This document shows positions 1-5,739 of a stretch of DNA of 8,748 bases, in pieces. The DNA is taken from assembly GCA_016219765.1 (NCBI GenBank), contig JACRKM010000165.1, forward strand, positions 1 through 8,748. Reading direction: 5' to 3'. Under the pieces are notes generated by a model that searched no databases, was not told the DNA's origin, and saw nothing but the letters and a program-made list of their open reading frames with translations. Numbering within the stretch: position 1 is the stretch's first letter; every line of letters starts with the position of its first letter. Made by a program: the position numbers and the translations under genes. Source of the DNA: Candidatus Woesearchaeota archaeon. GTDB lineage: Archaea; Nanobdellota; Nanobdellia; Woesearchaeales; UBA11576.

Positions 1-607
1 GCTCCTTTGGTGTTTGTTTCTTCTTTGCTGGAGTCACTTCACGCATCGGAACAGGGCTCGCATGCAACGAAGTTATCTTAAGCGTAGCTTTATTCACTAC
101 AACATCTGTACTAATAAGCTGAATTGAAATGTCATTTTCAGCATCCTGGTCAAGGTCGACTGCTTTCGTTTCACCGTAGAGCACGGTGATGAACTGTACG
201 ACTGAGCTAATTCTGAGCGTTACAGCGTTTGCACTAACACTGGTGAGTTCGATCGTGTACTTCACCGAATCTTTCGTAACCTCAACCTTCCCATTCCTTG
301 CAACAACAGTCTGAGTAGACTGCATCGATGAAACATCTCCAACATTATATGCTGCAGCAGCCGCTGTCGTGGCTTCACCACCGCCACCACCGCCACCGCT
401 GTACGATGGCACTTCGCCAGCGATCACATTAAAGCTGACAGTTGCTTCTCCTGAACCAACAGAATTTATCGCCTTCCCGGTCATCAATACAGTCATTAAT
501 GAATTATATGTCACTATACCTTGGGCGACCAGTACCAACAACCACAGTAAAATAAGATAAAAGATCGTTTTTCTCGCACGACTGCATTCGCGAATCTCCG
601 GTGTCAT
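1..607 (-). CDS. Partial membrane-anchored surface protein with Gly7 linker
   Basis: About 202 codons are open from an ATG at 607 to the left edge, so the C-terminus is missing. A short basic N-terminus is followed by one hydrophobic segment at about residues 15-32. Then come an 'LMTGKAI' motif, a strand (EATVSFNVIAGE), a seven-glycine linker and an Ala/Thr stretch. Next is a beta-rich domain (about 95-180) containing 'YGETKAVDLDQDAENDIS', whose spaced Asp/Asn residues could bind Ca2+. The visible end is Lys/Pro-rich. The start lies one base after the stop of the upstream gene, with no clear Shine-Dalgarno sequence, which suggests translational coupling. It is the last visible gene of the surface operon. 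The N-terminal plan matches the other operon members, so export with the beta domain outside the cell is inferred. I do not recognise a family. The reading frame is well supported and the function is not known. Confidence 0.75.
   Translation of the reverse strand, partial: MTPEIRECSRARKTIFYLILLWLLVLVAQGIVTYNSLMTVLMTGKAINSVGSGEATVSFNVIAGEVPSYSGGGGGGGEATTAAAAAYNVGDVSSMQSTQTVVARNGKVEVTKDSVKYTIELTSVSANAVTLRISSVVQFITVLYGETKAVDLDQDAENDISIQLISTDVVVNKATLKITSLHASPVPMREVTPAKKKQTPKE
377..397 (-). repeat. GGY codon run encoding Gly7 linker
   Basis: Seven consecutive glycine codons alternate GGT and GGC and form a trinucleotide tract inside the partial gene. They encode a flexible linker between the membrane-proximal strand and the main beta domain. 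Loss or gain of units would keep the frame and change only linker length. Confidence 0.7.
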
Positions 608-608
608 C

Positions 609-1073
609 TTATTTGAATAACGCTCTCAATATTCCAGTGTATGTTCCATATTCTGCTTCTCGTCGTACTTTTGCACTAATGAGCACACTCCTATTGCTGT
701 CAGGAGGCAGAATAAAATAATTGTCTGACAGGAAAACCAGTTTGGATATGTTTCCCACCACTTCAATAGCCACTTTTTTATTGTAAGTGGAATTATTGAT
801 TACAATCACTTCTCGAGTAATGGCCCGTTCTTCGCCTTTTTTGCTGGTTCCAAAATGGATGACATCGGGATCAAGATTGAGGCCGGTATAATTTCCAATG
901 GTAATATCCATTTTAAGCTCCTGTACTTCATATTTCTGCATATTCAAAATTAAAAGCACAAAAATGGAAAGCACAACAACTCCCACGCATATAACCAGAG
1001 GTACTAGTAATACGGTATCATTCTTCGTTTTTTGTGTCTTGTTTTCTGTTTTGTTATGTGATACCATCAACAT
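609..1073 (-). CDS. Single-pass membrane protein, one extracellular beta-sandwich domain
   Basis: This 154-aa protein begins with a polar, Lys/Asn-rich cytosolic tail (about 1-18), followed by one strong transmembrane helix (about 20-45). About 105 residues of alternating hydrophobic/polar strands follow and end at the C-terminus. The strand pattern, with 'REVIVINNS', 'KLVFLSDNYFILPPDSNRSV' and 'YGTYTGIL', is typical of an Ig-like or NEW3/CARDB-like sandwich, but no specific family is recognised. Four or five N-x-S/T sequons fall in the outer domain, consistent with archaeal N-glycosylation. The ATG at 1073 overlaps the stop of the upstream gene (TGATG), a typical coupling arrangement. A second in-frame ATG two codons downstream (1067) is an equally possible start. 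It is probably an accessory or anchor component of the surface operon. Confidence 0.75.
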   Translation of the reverse strand: MLMVSHNKTENKTQKTKNDTVLLVPLVICVGVVVLSIFVLLILNMQKYEVQELKMDITIGNYTGLNLDPDVIHFGTSKKGEERAITREVIVINNSTYNKKVAIEVVGNISKLVFLSDNYFILPPDSNRSVLISAKVRREAEYGTYTGILRALFK

Positions 1074-2452
1074 CAGAAATCTCGGTCTTGTCTATTCTGA
1101 AGGATGTAAATTCCACAAATAGATAGTAAAATTGCCAGGGCGATTATTAAAATTATAGTGAGAGTGGACAGCGGGCTGCTGCTTTCGGTTTGAGCAGGGG
1201 ATTCTATTTTCGCCGGTGATTTTAAAAACAGTTTAAAATCTTTGATCGTGTTTCTCCCCTCATAATTGAGAACGGCCTTCGCATTGTATTCTCCACCATT
1301 TGCGTATTCGTTGGGATCATAATTGGTGGTGTCCCAAAAAGCGGTCAGTATGTCACTTTTCCACGGAGGTAAACTAATGGGCGCAGTAGTTATAGTTTCT
1401 TTTCTATTATTGTTTTTAAGAATGTCCACTGACGCATAGACATTTTTAATTTCAAAGTTCCACCGGCTTTCCACTTCTATCTCTATTCTGTTTATTCGTC
1501 CATCATCCAATTCTTTCGGGTTAAAAGCGATTATTTCTACAAAAATGTCTCCAATCCTGAACGTGGCATCATCTTCGGTCTTTTTTCCATCGTACTCCAC
1601 CACTGCTTTTGCCCTATATTCTCCGGGACCGATTCCTTTAGGGGTCCAGTGGGCATACAATTCCGCGGATTCTCCTTTTTTTATTTCTTTAGCGTCTGTA
1701 CCTACCGATATTATTTCGCTATTGTTTATGTAGTAAATGTAGATGGTTCCTTTTGCGCTGGTGATATCTTCATTTCCGTAATTGTTTACTTCTACTTTGA
1801 AGTCAATGGTCTGCCCTGCTTCGATCACATCAGGCAAATCTATCTTAGCTTCAGCATATTTTGTTTCATAAGGAACACGCACTACTAAAACATGACCTAC
1901 AGCGGCCATTGCTCCGAAAGAAGATTTACCAGCACCGGTTTCAGATTTCTTTGCCTGCTGCTCTATCACCATACTTGACCTGTGCTTTCCTGGCTTGAGT
2001 TCATCTGGCATTTTAATTGTGTAGCTAAAAGTGCTGCCTTCACTAGGGACTGTAAGCATGTTTTTTTCTATAGAAATATACTGTGTTAGCTCTCCAGTGG
2101 TGCTTATTTTTACATCGAAGGGGTCGCTTTCTCCAAAAATTCGCACTTGAAACTCCTTTATTGCACCCGGCTCAAAATTAAGCTCTTCCATTGCTGGCGA
2201 AATGCCCAGTGAGCAGACAGAAGGAACAAAGGCACCGGAAGCGATTAAGATCATGAAGAACAAATTTATTCTTTTCCAGGATTTGCCAAAAGCTCGTGAC
2301 AACTTATCAAATAATCCGGCGGCATATTGCTTTGGGCACACTCTATTTTCAAGCGGAGGGTCGCTCAGTTTACAATAAGCGAGCTTTTTACTCAGCAGAT
2401 TCCATCCATCTGGAATAAGCGGAATCCTAACACACTGGAAGCATTTTGCCAT
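1073..2452 (-). CDS. Large surface protein: Cys-bearing N-terminus, beta domains, C-terminal anchor
   Basis: This 459-aa protein is the largest in the operon. Residues 1-60 are hydrophilic and hold Cys4, Cys7, Cys27 and Cys39 (C-x2-C-x19-C-x11-C), a plausible metal site. Residues 62-79 form a hydrophobic, signal-like segment. Three beta-sandwich regions follow (about 82-190, 205-300 and 305-420). The second and third resemble CARDB/NEW3-type domains found in archaeal surface proteins ('DFKVEVNNYGNEDI', 'GEYRAKAVVEYDGKKT', 'GGEYNAKAVLNYEGRNT'). A Ser/Thr/Pro-rich spacer leads to a C-terminal helix (about 430-451) and a short charged tail. With both helices retained, the large domain loops outside the membrane. 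The start at 2452 is 26 nt after the upstream stop, which fits the operon, although no Shine-Dalgarno sequence is visible. A start at Met67 (2254) would give a plain signal peptide but leave an uncoded gap of over 200 nt. The role as scaffold or anchor is inferred. Confidence 0.75.
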   Translation of the reverse strand: MAKCFQCVRIPLIPDGWNLLSKKLAYCKLSDPPLENRVCPKQYAAGLFDKLSRAFGKSWKRINLFFMILIASGAFVPSVCSLGISPAMEELNFEPGAIKEFQVRIFGESDPFDVKISTTGELTQYISIEKNMLTVPSEGSTFSYTIKMPDELKPGKHRSSMVIEQQAKKSETGAGKSSFGAMAAVGHVLVVRVPYETKYAEAKIDLPDVIEAGQTIDFKVEVNNYGNEDITSAKGTIYIYYINNSEIISVGTDAKEIKKGESAELYAHWTPKGIGPGEYRAKAVVEYDGKKTEDDATFRIGDIFVEIIAFNPKELDDGRINRIEIEVESRWNFEIKNVYASVDILKNNNRKETITTAPISLPPWKSDILTAFWDTTNYDPNEYANGGEYNAKAVLNYEGRNTIKDFKLFLKSPAKIESPAQTESSSPLSTLTIILIIALAILLSICGIYILQNRQDRDF

Positions 2453-2478
2453 CGTAGTAGGTTTTTGGGTAAAAATGA

Positions 2479-3069
2479 TTATTGTGCCTCGACATACACT
2501 ACTAAATCTGCGGTCTTAGCTCCCTGCCCTTCATCCCTTGGAACAACAACTTGTATCCCTATTTTGGCAACATCTACCGCATTATCTTTTTGGAGTCCCT
2601 GTACAAGCAACACTTTGGTGGAAATATTTGCTGGGACGGGCACGTATGTGGTATTTGCTATCCCGCTTTGAGTAGAGTTGGCGTGAACAGAATAATACTT
2701 GTTTGGCAGGGTACTTGCATTGTTAAGTGAACTCGTAAAAGGGCTTAATATTCCATAAGCATAAACATTAAAATCTACTGAGCCGTCGTTACGAACTACA
2801 AAAAAGTCATTAATGGCCTCGCTTGAAACATTATCGCCAATGCTCAGTTCTCCAAATGTTATGTTTGCATCAGTGAGTTTTATAATGATAGTTCCTGCGA
2901 CGATAAAAGCAACTGTTCCTGTTTCGGAAGTCGTATTAGAAACGGCAAATCCAGTTATAGATGATCCGGCTATTGATGGATCCGAACGGAGAAAGACACT
3001 TAATATGATAAAAATAAGTAAGAAGCATAAGAGAATTGCGCATAAAATCATTAATGCTTTTTTTTCCAT
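2479..3069 (-). CDS. Surface glycoprotein subunit, paralogue of the 199-aa neighbour
   Basis: This 196-aa protein starts at the ATG at 3069. The frame stays open to a TTG at 3147, but the ATG gives the normal Lys-then-helix N-terminus and fits a TATA-like element upstream. One membrane helix (about 5-27) is followed by 'SSITGFAVS' and a beta-rich outer domain. It shares long blocks with the next gene upstream in the operon: 'NDFFVV-x-NDGSVDFNV', 'SPFTS', 'YY-x-VHANST-x-SG', 'GLQK-x-N-x-VD-x-AKIGI' and a terminal 'YVE'. The two are products of tandem duplication. Seven N-x-S/T sequons lie in the outer domain, so heavy glycosylation is likely. The strand pattern ('FGELSIGDN...DFFVVRNDGSVDFNV') vaguely recalls TasA/camelysin-type filament subunits, but I cannot establish homology. 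A minor or alternative subunit of a surface structure is inferred. Confidence 0.8.
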   Translation of the reverse strand: MEKKALMILCAILLCFLLIFIILSVFLRSDPSIAGSSITGFAVSNTTSETGTVAFIVAGTIIIKLTDANITFGELSIGDNVSSEAINDFFVVRNDGSVDFNVYAYGILSPFTSSLNNASTLPNKYYSVHANSTQSGIANTTYVPVPANISTKVLLVQGLQKDNAVDVAKIGIQVVVPRDEGQGAKTADLVVYVEAQ

Positions 3070-3096
3070 TTCAGACCCATATTTCAAACCCATAAA

Positions 3097-3105
3097 TAGA
3101 TAAAA
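3097..3105 (-). promoter_or_regulatory. Possible TATA-like element for the second paralogue
   Basis: On the minus strand the stretch reads TTTATCTA and is centred about 32 nt before the ATG at 3069. It could give the second paralogue and the genes after it a nearly leaderless promoter of their own. The match to an archaeal TATA box is weak. Confidence 0.25.
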
Positions 3106-3180
3106 TTCATCTACATATTTCGTGAATGGATCCTCAAAAACTCGCAACCACTGCAGGCCAGATACCTTCTTGAGTGCATT

Positions 3181-3215
3181 AAAAATAAATAAAAAACAAA
3201 AAATAAAAACAAAAA
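3181..3215 (-). terminator. Poly-U transcription terminator after the 199-aa surface gene
   Basis: On the transcribed (minus) strand this 35-nt stretch is almost pure T, in runs of three to six broken by single A or G. It begins three nt after the TAG stop at 3219-3221. Archaeal RNA polymerase terminates at U-tracts like this without a hairpin. Partial termination here would make the first two genes more abundant than the four that follow. The rest of the 3070-3218 gap holds only the weak TATA-like element. Confidence 0.7.
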
Positions 3216-3218
3216 TGT

Positions 3219-3818
3219 CTACGCCTGCTCTACGTAGATAGTAAGGGCCGCGCTTTTATTCCCGGCCGGCTCATCGATGGGAACGGTTACTTTGATGCCA
3301 ATTTTCGCACTGTCAACACTATTTTGTTTTTGTAAGCCGCTTATGAGCAACCGCTTGTTCGCCGCTGTGGAAGGAACCGGGGTATAAGTTGCGTTGGCGG
3401 TTCCGCTTTCAGTGGAGTTTGCATGCACAAGGTAATAATTGTTAGGCAAGGTATTGGCTCCATCAGTGGTGCTGGTAAATGGGCTGTCAGTAGCTGCTGC
3501 ACCGTACACAAAGACATTAAAATCTACTGAGCCGTCATTTTGAACCACAAAAAAGTCGTTGGTTTCTTCGCTGGAATTTGTCTCTCCAAGTGCCAAATCT
3601 CCAAGATTGATTGCAGCGTCGGTAATATTCAGGACAAGATGACTTTTTACTTTTAATGTTGAAGAGCCTGTTCCTGAACTTACATTCGCAACAGGATTGC
3701 CGGTTATTAACGCTGGGTAGTTAATCGAAGCGGTGATCGAAGCGATAAGCCCGCCCATTGAAAACAAAATCCCGATTACTACCAAAATTGCTAATGTTTT
3801 ATTTGAAAGGTCTCGCAT
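3219..3818 (-). CDS. Probable major surface glycoprotein subunit (199 aa)
   Basis: The protein has a short basic N-terminus (MRDLSNK), one hydrophobic helix (about 8-31), an 'ALITGNPVA' motif, and a beta-rich outer domain to residue 199. It is the closest relative of the gene just downstream, with roughly half or more of the outer-domain residues identical by eye. It carries six sequons outside the membrane. Its start has the best ribosome-binding site of the set (GAGGTGA, seven nt before ATG), its transcript lies nearest the operon promoter, and a poly-U tract follows its stop. All three point to the most highly made product. There are no cysteines, no enzyme motif and no second membrane helix. 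An abundant structural protein such as a filament or surface-layer subunit is inferred. No family is recognised with confidence. Confidence 0.82.
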   Translation of the reverse strand: MRDLSNKTLAILVVIGILFSMGGLIASITASINYPALITGNPVANVSSGTGSSTLKVKSHLVLNITDAAINLGDLALGETNSSEETNDFFVVQNDGSVDFNVFVYGAAATDSPFTSTTDGANTLPNNYYLVHANSTESGTANATYTPVPSTAANKRLLISGLQKQNSVDSAKIGIKVTVPIDEPAGNKSAALTIYVEQA

Positions 3819-3825
3819 TTTTCAT

Positions 3826-3832
3826 TCACCTC
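3826..3832 (-). promoter_or_regulatory. Ribosome-binding site overlapping the upstream stop codon
   Basis: GAGGTGA on the minus strand lies seven nt before the ATG at 3818. Its last three bases are the TGA stop of the 77-aa gene, so termination of one gene occurs on the binding site of the next. This favours coupled translation. Confidence 0.8.
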
Positions 3833-4059
3833 TTTTTTACCACATTGAACTTAACCGTCGCATTTCCTGTTTTTGGTTCTAATTTTTCCTCAACATAGAA
3901 TGTTACTTTTCCTTCTCCCACATCGTGTCTGCCTGATCCAGCAGCACTCTGATCGTCACCATTGCTGAAATTATCTTTGACTATTGCCATTCCTGTTACA
4001 ATGATTGAAAGCAATACTGCAAAGACAATAAAAAACACGAGAAGTTCTTTAGACACCAT
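3826..4059 (-). CDS. Small single-pass membrane protein (77 aa), first gene of surface operon
   Basis: MVSKELL leads into one membrane helix (about 5-22) that ends at 'VTGMAIV', the same TG-x-A motif seen in three other operon members. A Gly/Ser/Asp-rich stretch follows, then two short strands (GEGKVTFYVEEK and ATVKFNVV) and a basic end. The outer part is only about 50 residues, too small for a full sandwich. It could complete a fold in a partner, for example by strand donation, or act as a small anchor; that is speculation. It contains two sequons. The start is secured by AAGGAGGTT seven nt upstream. It is the promoter-proximal gene and overlaps the next gene's ribosome-binding site, so co-expression with the 199-aa subunit is expected. 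Confidence 0.8.
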   Translation of the reverse strand: MVSKELLVFFIVFAVLLSIIVTGMAIVKDNFSNGDDQSAAGSGRHDVGEGKVTFYVEEKLEPKTGNATVKFNVVKKR

Positions 4060-4064
4060 CTTTC

Positions 4065-4073
4065 AACCTCCTT
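4065..4073 (-). promoter_or_regulatory. Strong Shine-Dalgarno site of the operon's first gene
   Basis: AAGGAGGTT on the minus strand is a near-complete match to the anti-Shine-Dalgarno sequence. The GGAGG core ends seven nt before the ATG at 4059, which fixes that start. Confidence 0.85.
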
Positions 4074-4171
4074 TTGTCGGGTTTATCTTCGCCCTTTTGT
4101 TACTCTAAATTCGCTTACGACCCGTTTGTTTTGGATATGTAATCAGTTTCTTGTCGATAAAGCAGGTCAAC

Positions 4172-4179
4172 TTTATAAA
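4172..4179 (-). promoter_or_regulatory. TATA box of the surface-protein operon
   Basis: TTTATAAA is preceded on the minus strand by the purine-rich AGTAAAG, which resembles a BRE. Transcription would start near 4150, leaving a 5' leader of about 90 nt before the first ATG at 4059. The box is itself a palindrome, so direction is inferred from the BRE side and from gene positions. Confidence 0.65.
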
Positions 4180-4192
4180 CTTTACTCTATGT

Positions 4193-4212
4193 ATGATGCA
4201 TATATACATCAT
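4193..4212. promoter_or_regulatory. 20-bp palindrome, candidate operator of the RHH regulator
   Basis: The arms ATGATG and CATCAT flank an ATATAT core, and only one of the ten base pairs is mismatched. It sits between the two divergent TATA boxes, about 14-27 bp from either. Ribbon-helix-helix proteins bind short inverted repeats as dimers, and the neighbouring regulator gene is one. Function as a shared operator is inferred from position. Confidence 0.5.
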
Positions 4213-4216
4213 GGAT

Positions 4217-4225
4217 GGGGGGGGG
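4217..4225. repeat. Homopolymer run of nine G between divergent promoters
   Basis: Nine consecutive G follow the palindrome by four bases and end 14 nt before the regulator's TATA box. Such runs are prone to slipped-strand length change. The surrounding region is otherwise AT-rich. Confidence 0.85.
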
Positions 4226-4239
4226 CGTGAATAATTAAA

Positions 4240-4247
4240 TTTATAAA
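4240..4247 (+). promoter_or_regulatory. TATA box for leaderless RHH transcript
   Basis: TTTATAAA is centred about 26 nt before the ATG at 4269 and preceded by TTAAA. This is the standard archaeal distance from TATA box to transcription start, so the mRNA probably begins at or next to the start codon. That agrees with the absence of a Shine-Dalgarno sequence. Confidence 0.7.
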
Positions 4248-4268
4248 GAGAAGCCGTACACAACGCCC

Positions 4269-4424
4269 ATGAACCGTTATACCAACGTAGCACTTCCTAC
4301 AGAGCTGACAAAAAAGATAGATGAAATAGTTAAAGATTCTAATTTGGGCTACAAAACTAAAGCGGAATTTGTTAAGGAAGCAGTAAGATCATCGATCAGG
4401 GAAATCTCCAAATACAAGCATTGA
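4269..4424 (+). CDS. Ribbon-helix-helix (CopG/Arc-type) transcriptional regulator
   Basis: This 51-aa protein has the full ribbon-helix-helix plan. A DNA-contacting strand 'RYTNVALP' is followed by helix 1 (about 11-24, TELTKKIDEIVKDS). The turn is 'LGYKTKAEF', with the usual gly-aromatic-x-[ST]-x-x-E-F signature, and helix 2 spans about 32-47 (AEFVKEAVRSSIREI). Such proteins bind DNA as dimers or tetramers and mostly repress. The gene faces away from the surface-protein operon across a roughly 210-bp region with a palindrome and two TATA boxes, so control of that operon and of its own gene is the natural inference. It lacks a C-terminal ligand domain, so any signal must act through a partner or through its own level. 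There is no adjacent toxin gene, so an antitoxin role is unlikely though not excluded. Confidence 0.88.
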   Translation: MNRYTNVALPTELTKKIDEIVKDSNLGYKTKAEFVKEAVRSSIREISKYKH

Positions 4425-4609
4425 ATTTTTGAGTCAAAGTTGTATTGACCGTTCTTTATCCTGCCTTGCTGCGAAAGAAAGATCATTCCCGCGCATTTCA
4501 TCTTCCAAATATACGTTAATGTCTTAACAGACAGCAACACAAATAGCAAGAATCAGAAATTTCTTTTCATGCAACCATCGTGACGGAAGAAAATGCCGAT
4601 GAACTCCAG
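4425..4609. other. Convergent intergenic region, no gene seen
   Basis: The stretch lies between the ends of the regulator gene and metF. It holds a short T5 run just after the regulator's stop, a small inverted repeat at 4520-4533 (TGTCT/AGACA arms) and a 10-bp palindrome at 4555-4564. No U-tract follows either repeat on either strand, so I do not call them terminators. Confidence 0.5.
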
Positions 4610-5572
4610 TCACAATGCTCTGATGATCTCGATGATGGGCGCATTTCTCGCAGCATAGAAATGAAGACTCGGCACGCCGTGCTCGCGAAGGTCACGACAC
4701 TGATCGATGCACCATTCGATGCCTGTTTTCTTGACATCATCAGGATTTTTCTGGTGCCTTTCAACCAATTGCGCCAACGTTCTTGGAATGCTGCAGCCAA
4801 AAATACCGGGAAGCATCCTGAGATGACTGATGCTTGTCAGCGGCTTTATTCCTGGAACGATGGGAACCGTTATTCCCGCACGCGCAGCTGATTCCACAAA
4901 GCGATAATATTTTTCATTATCAAAAAACATCTGCGTCGTCAAGTAGTCAACACCTGCATAAACTTTCATCTTCAACCATCTCAGTTCTTCGTCAGGCGAT
5001 CGTGATTCTGCATGCCCCTCCGGATAACAACCAGCACCAACACAAAAATCGATCGACTCCCCACTTTTTGCTCCAACGTAAACTCCTCTTTTCAGGTCTG
5101 CAATTTGCATCACGAGTTCGTTTGCATGCGCATGACCACCCGGAGCAGGGCAGAATTGTTGTCTACTTTCGATTCCACCGGCAGGGTCTCCCCGCAGCGC
5201 CATCACGTTTTCAACGCCAAGAAAGCCAAGCTCGATGAGGTATTCTTCAGTGCTGTATTTCGTAAAGCCGGTGCAGATCACATGCGGGACCGGCACGACA
5301 CCTCTGCTGCCGTAGCGTCCAAGGATGGCTCCTGCGACGCCGACAGTCCCGGGTTTCTTGCGCATCGAGACAGGGAACGAGTCGCCGTTCACCTTAACGT
5401 GGCCGATGATCTGTTCAGGATGATACGTGATATCAACATATGCCACGCCACAGTCAACCAGCGGGTCGAGAACGTCAAATACCTCCTTGATGCTCCGGCC
5501 GACCATTGGCGGTTCTATCTCGACGGAGATGAGCCCGCCATTGCTCTGTTTGAGTGCGTCGATGGCTTTCAT
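4610..5572 (-). CDS. metF: 5,10-methylenetetrahydrofolate reductase
   Basis: This 320-aa FAD-dependent cytosolic TIM-barrel enzyme reduces 5,10-methylene-tetrahydrofolate to 5-methyl-tetrahydrofolate, the methyl donor for methionine synthase. Visible family landmarks are 'VEIEPP' (Glu18, equivalent to catalytic Glu28 of E. coli MetF), 'VPVPHVICTGFTK' (95-105), 'NVMALRGDPAGG' (Asp129, equivalent to Asp120), 'CYPEGHAES', 'TTQMFFDNEKYY' (Gln214, equivalent to Gln183), 'VPGIKPLTS' and a C-terminal 'LHFYAARN'. It is slightly longer than the E. coli protein (296 aa). From memory, the extra segment around 'GGHAHANELVMQI', the 'GFTK' loop and 'GIEW' near the C-terminus look like Bacteroidota-type MetF. 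No in-frame start lies upstream of the ATG at 5572 and no Shine-Dalgarno sequence is seen. It lies 167 nt downstream of metE on the same strand and probably shares its transcript. Confidence 0.95.
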   Translation of the reverse strand: MKAIDALKQSNGGLISVEIEPPMVGRSIKEVFDVLDPLVDCGVAYVDITYHPEQIIGHVKVNGDSFPVSMRKKPGTVGVAGAILGRYGSRGVVPVPHVICTGFTKYSTEEYLIELGFLGVENVMALRGDPAGGIESRQQFCPAPGGHAHANELVMQIADLKRGVYVGAKSGESIDFCVGAGCYPEGHAESRSPDEELRWLKMKVYAGVDYLTTQMFFDNEKYYRFVESAARAGITVPIVPGIKPLTSISHLRMLPGIFGCSIPRTLAQLVERHQKNPDDVKKTGIEWCIDQCRDLREHGVPSLHFYAARNAPIIEIIRAL

Positions 5573-5739
5573 TTCAATTGCTGTTGAATGCGCTAAGATT
5601 ACACCTGCCTTTTTGGTGGCCGCGAGCTTTCGACGGCGAACAAAAAATTCTCGTTAGAGTCGAATCGGCCTGAAGGCAGAGGTATGTACCACGTTTTAAC
5701 AATCAAGCGACATGAACCGCGGCAGGCAAAGCAGCAAGC
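5573..5739 (-). other. metE-metF intergenic region
   Basis: These 167 nt hold no supported gene. A weak TATA-like TAATCTTA is centred about 25 nt before the metF ATG and could drive a leaderless metF transcript. A T6 run lies further upstream. The metF frame is open through much of the gap without a usable start codon. Confidence 0.35.

Noticed and set aside
2213..2270. Lipoprotein signal at Cys80 of the 459-aa protein
   Set aside because: The residues before the cysteine (VPSV) do not fit a lipobox, so lipid anchoring is not supported.
3070..3147. 26-residue N-terminal extension of the second paralogue from a TTG start
   Set aside because: It has no ribosome-binding site and no counterpart in the paralogue. 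The ATG at 3069 gives the expected short basic tail and helix.
4269..4424. Antitoxin of a toxin-antitoxin pair
   Set aside because: RHH proteins often are antitoxins, but no toxin-like gene is adjacent on the same strand. The downstream neighbour is the convergent metF.
4349..4800. Short minus-strand frames overlapping the regulator and the end of metF
   Set aside because: One is antisense to the ribbon-helix-helix gene, the other is in the wrong frame of metF. Neither has a start signal or recognisable content.
5012..5587. 191-codon open frame on the plus strand opposite metF
   Set aside because: It lies wholly antisense to a well-supported metF, has no domain-like features, and is explained by codon bias of the GC-richer gene.
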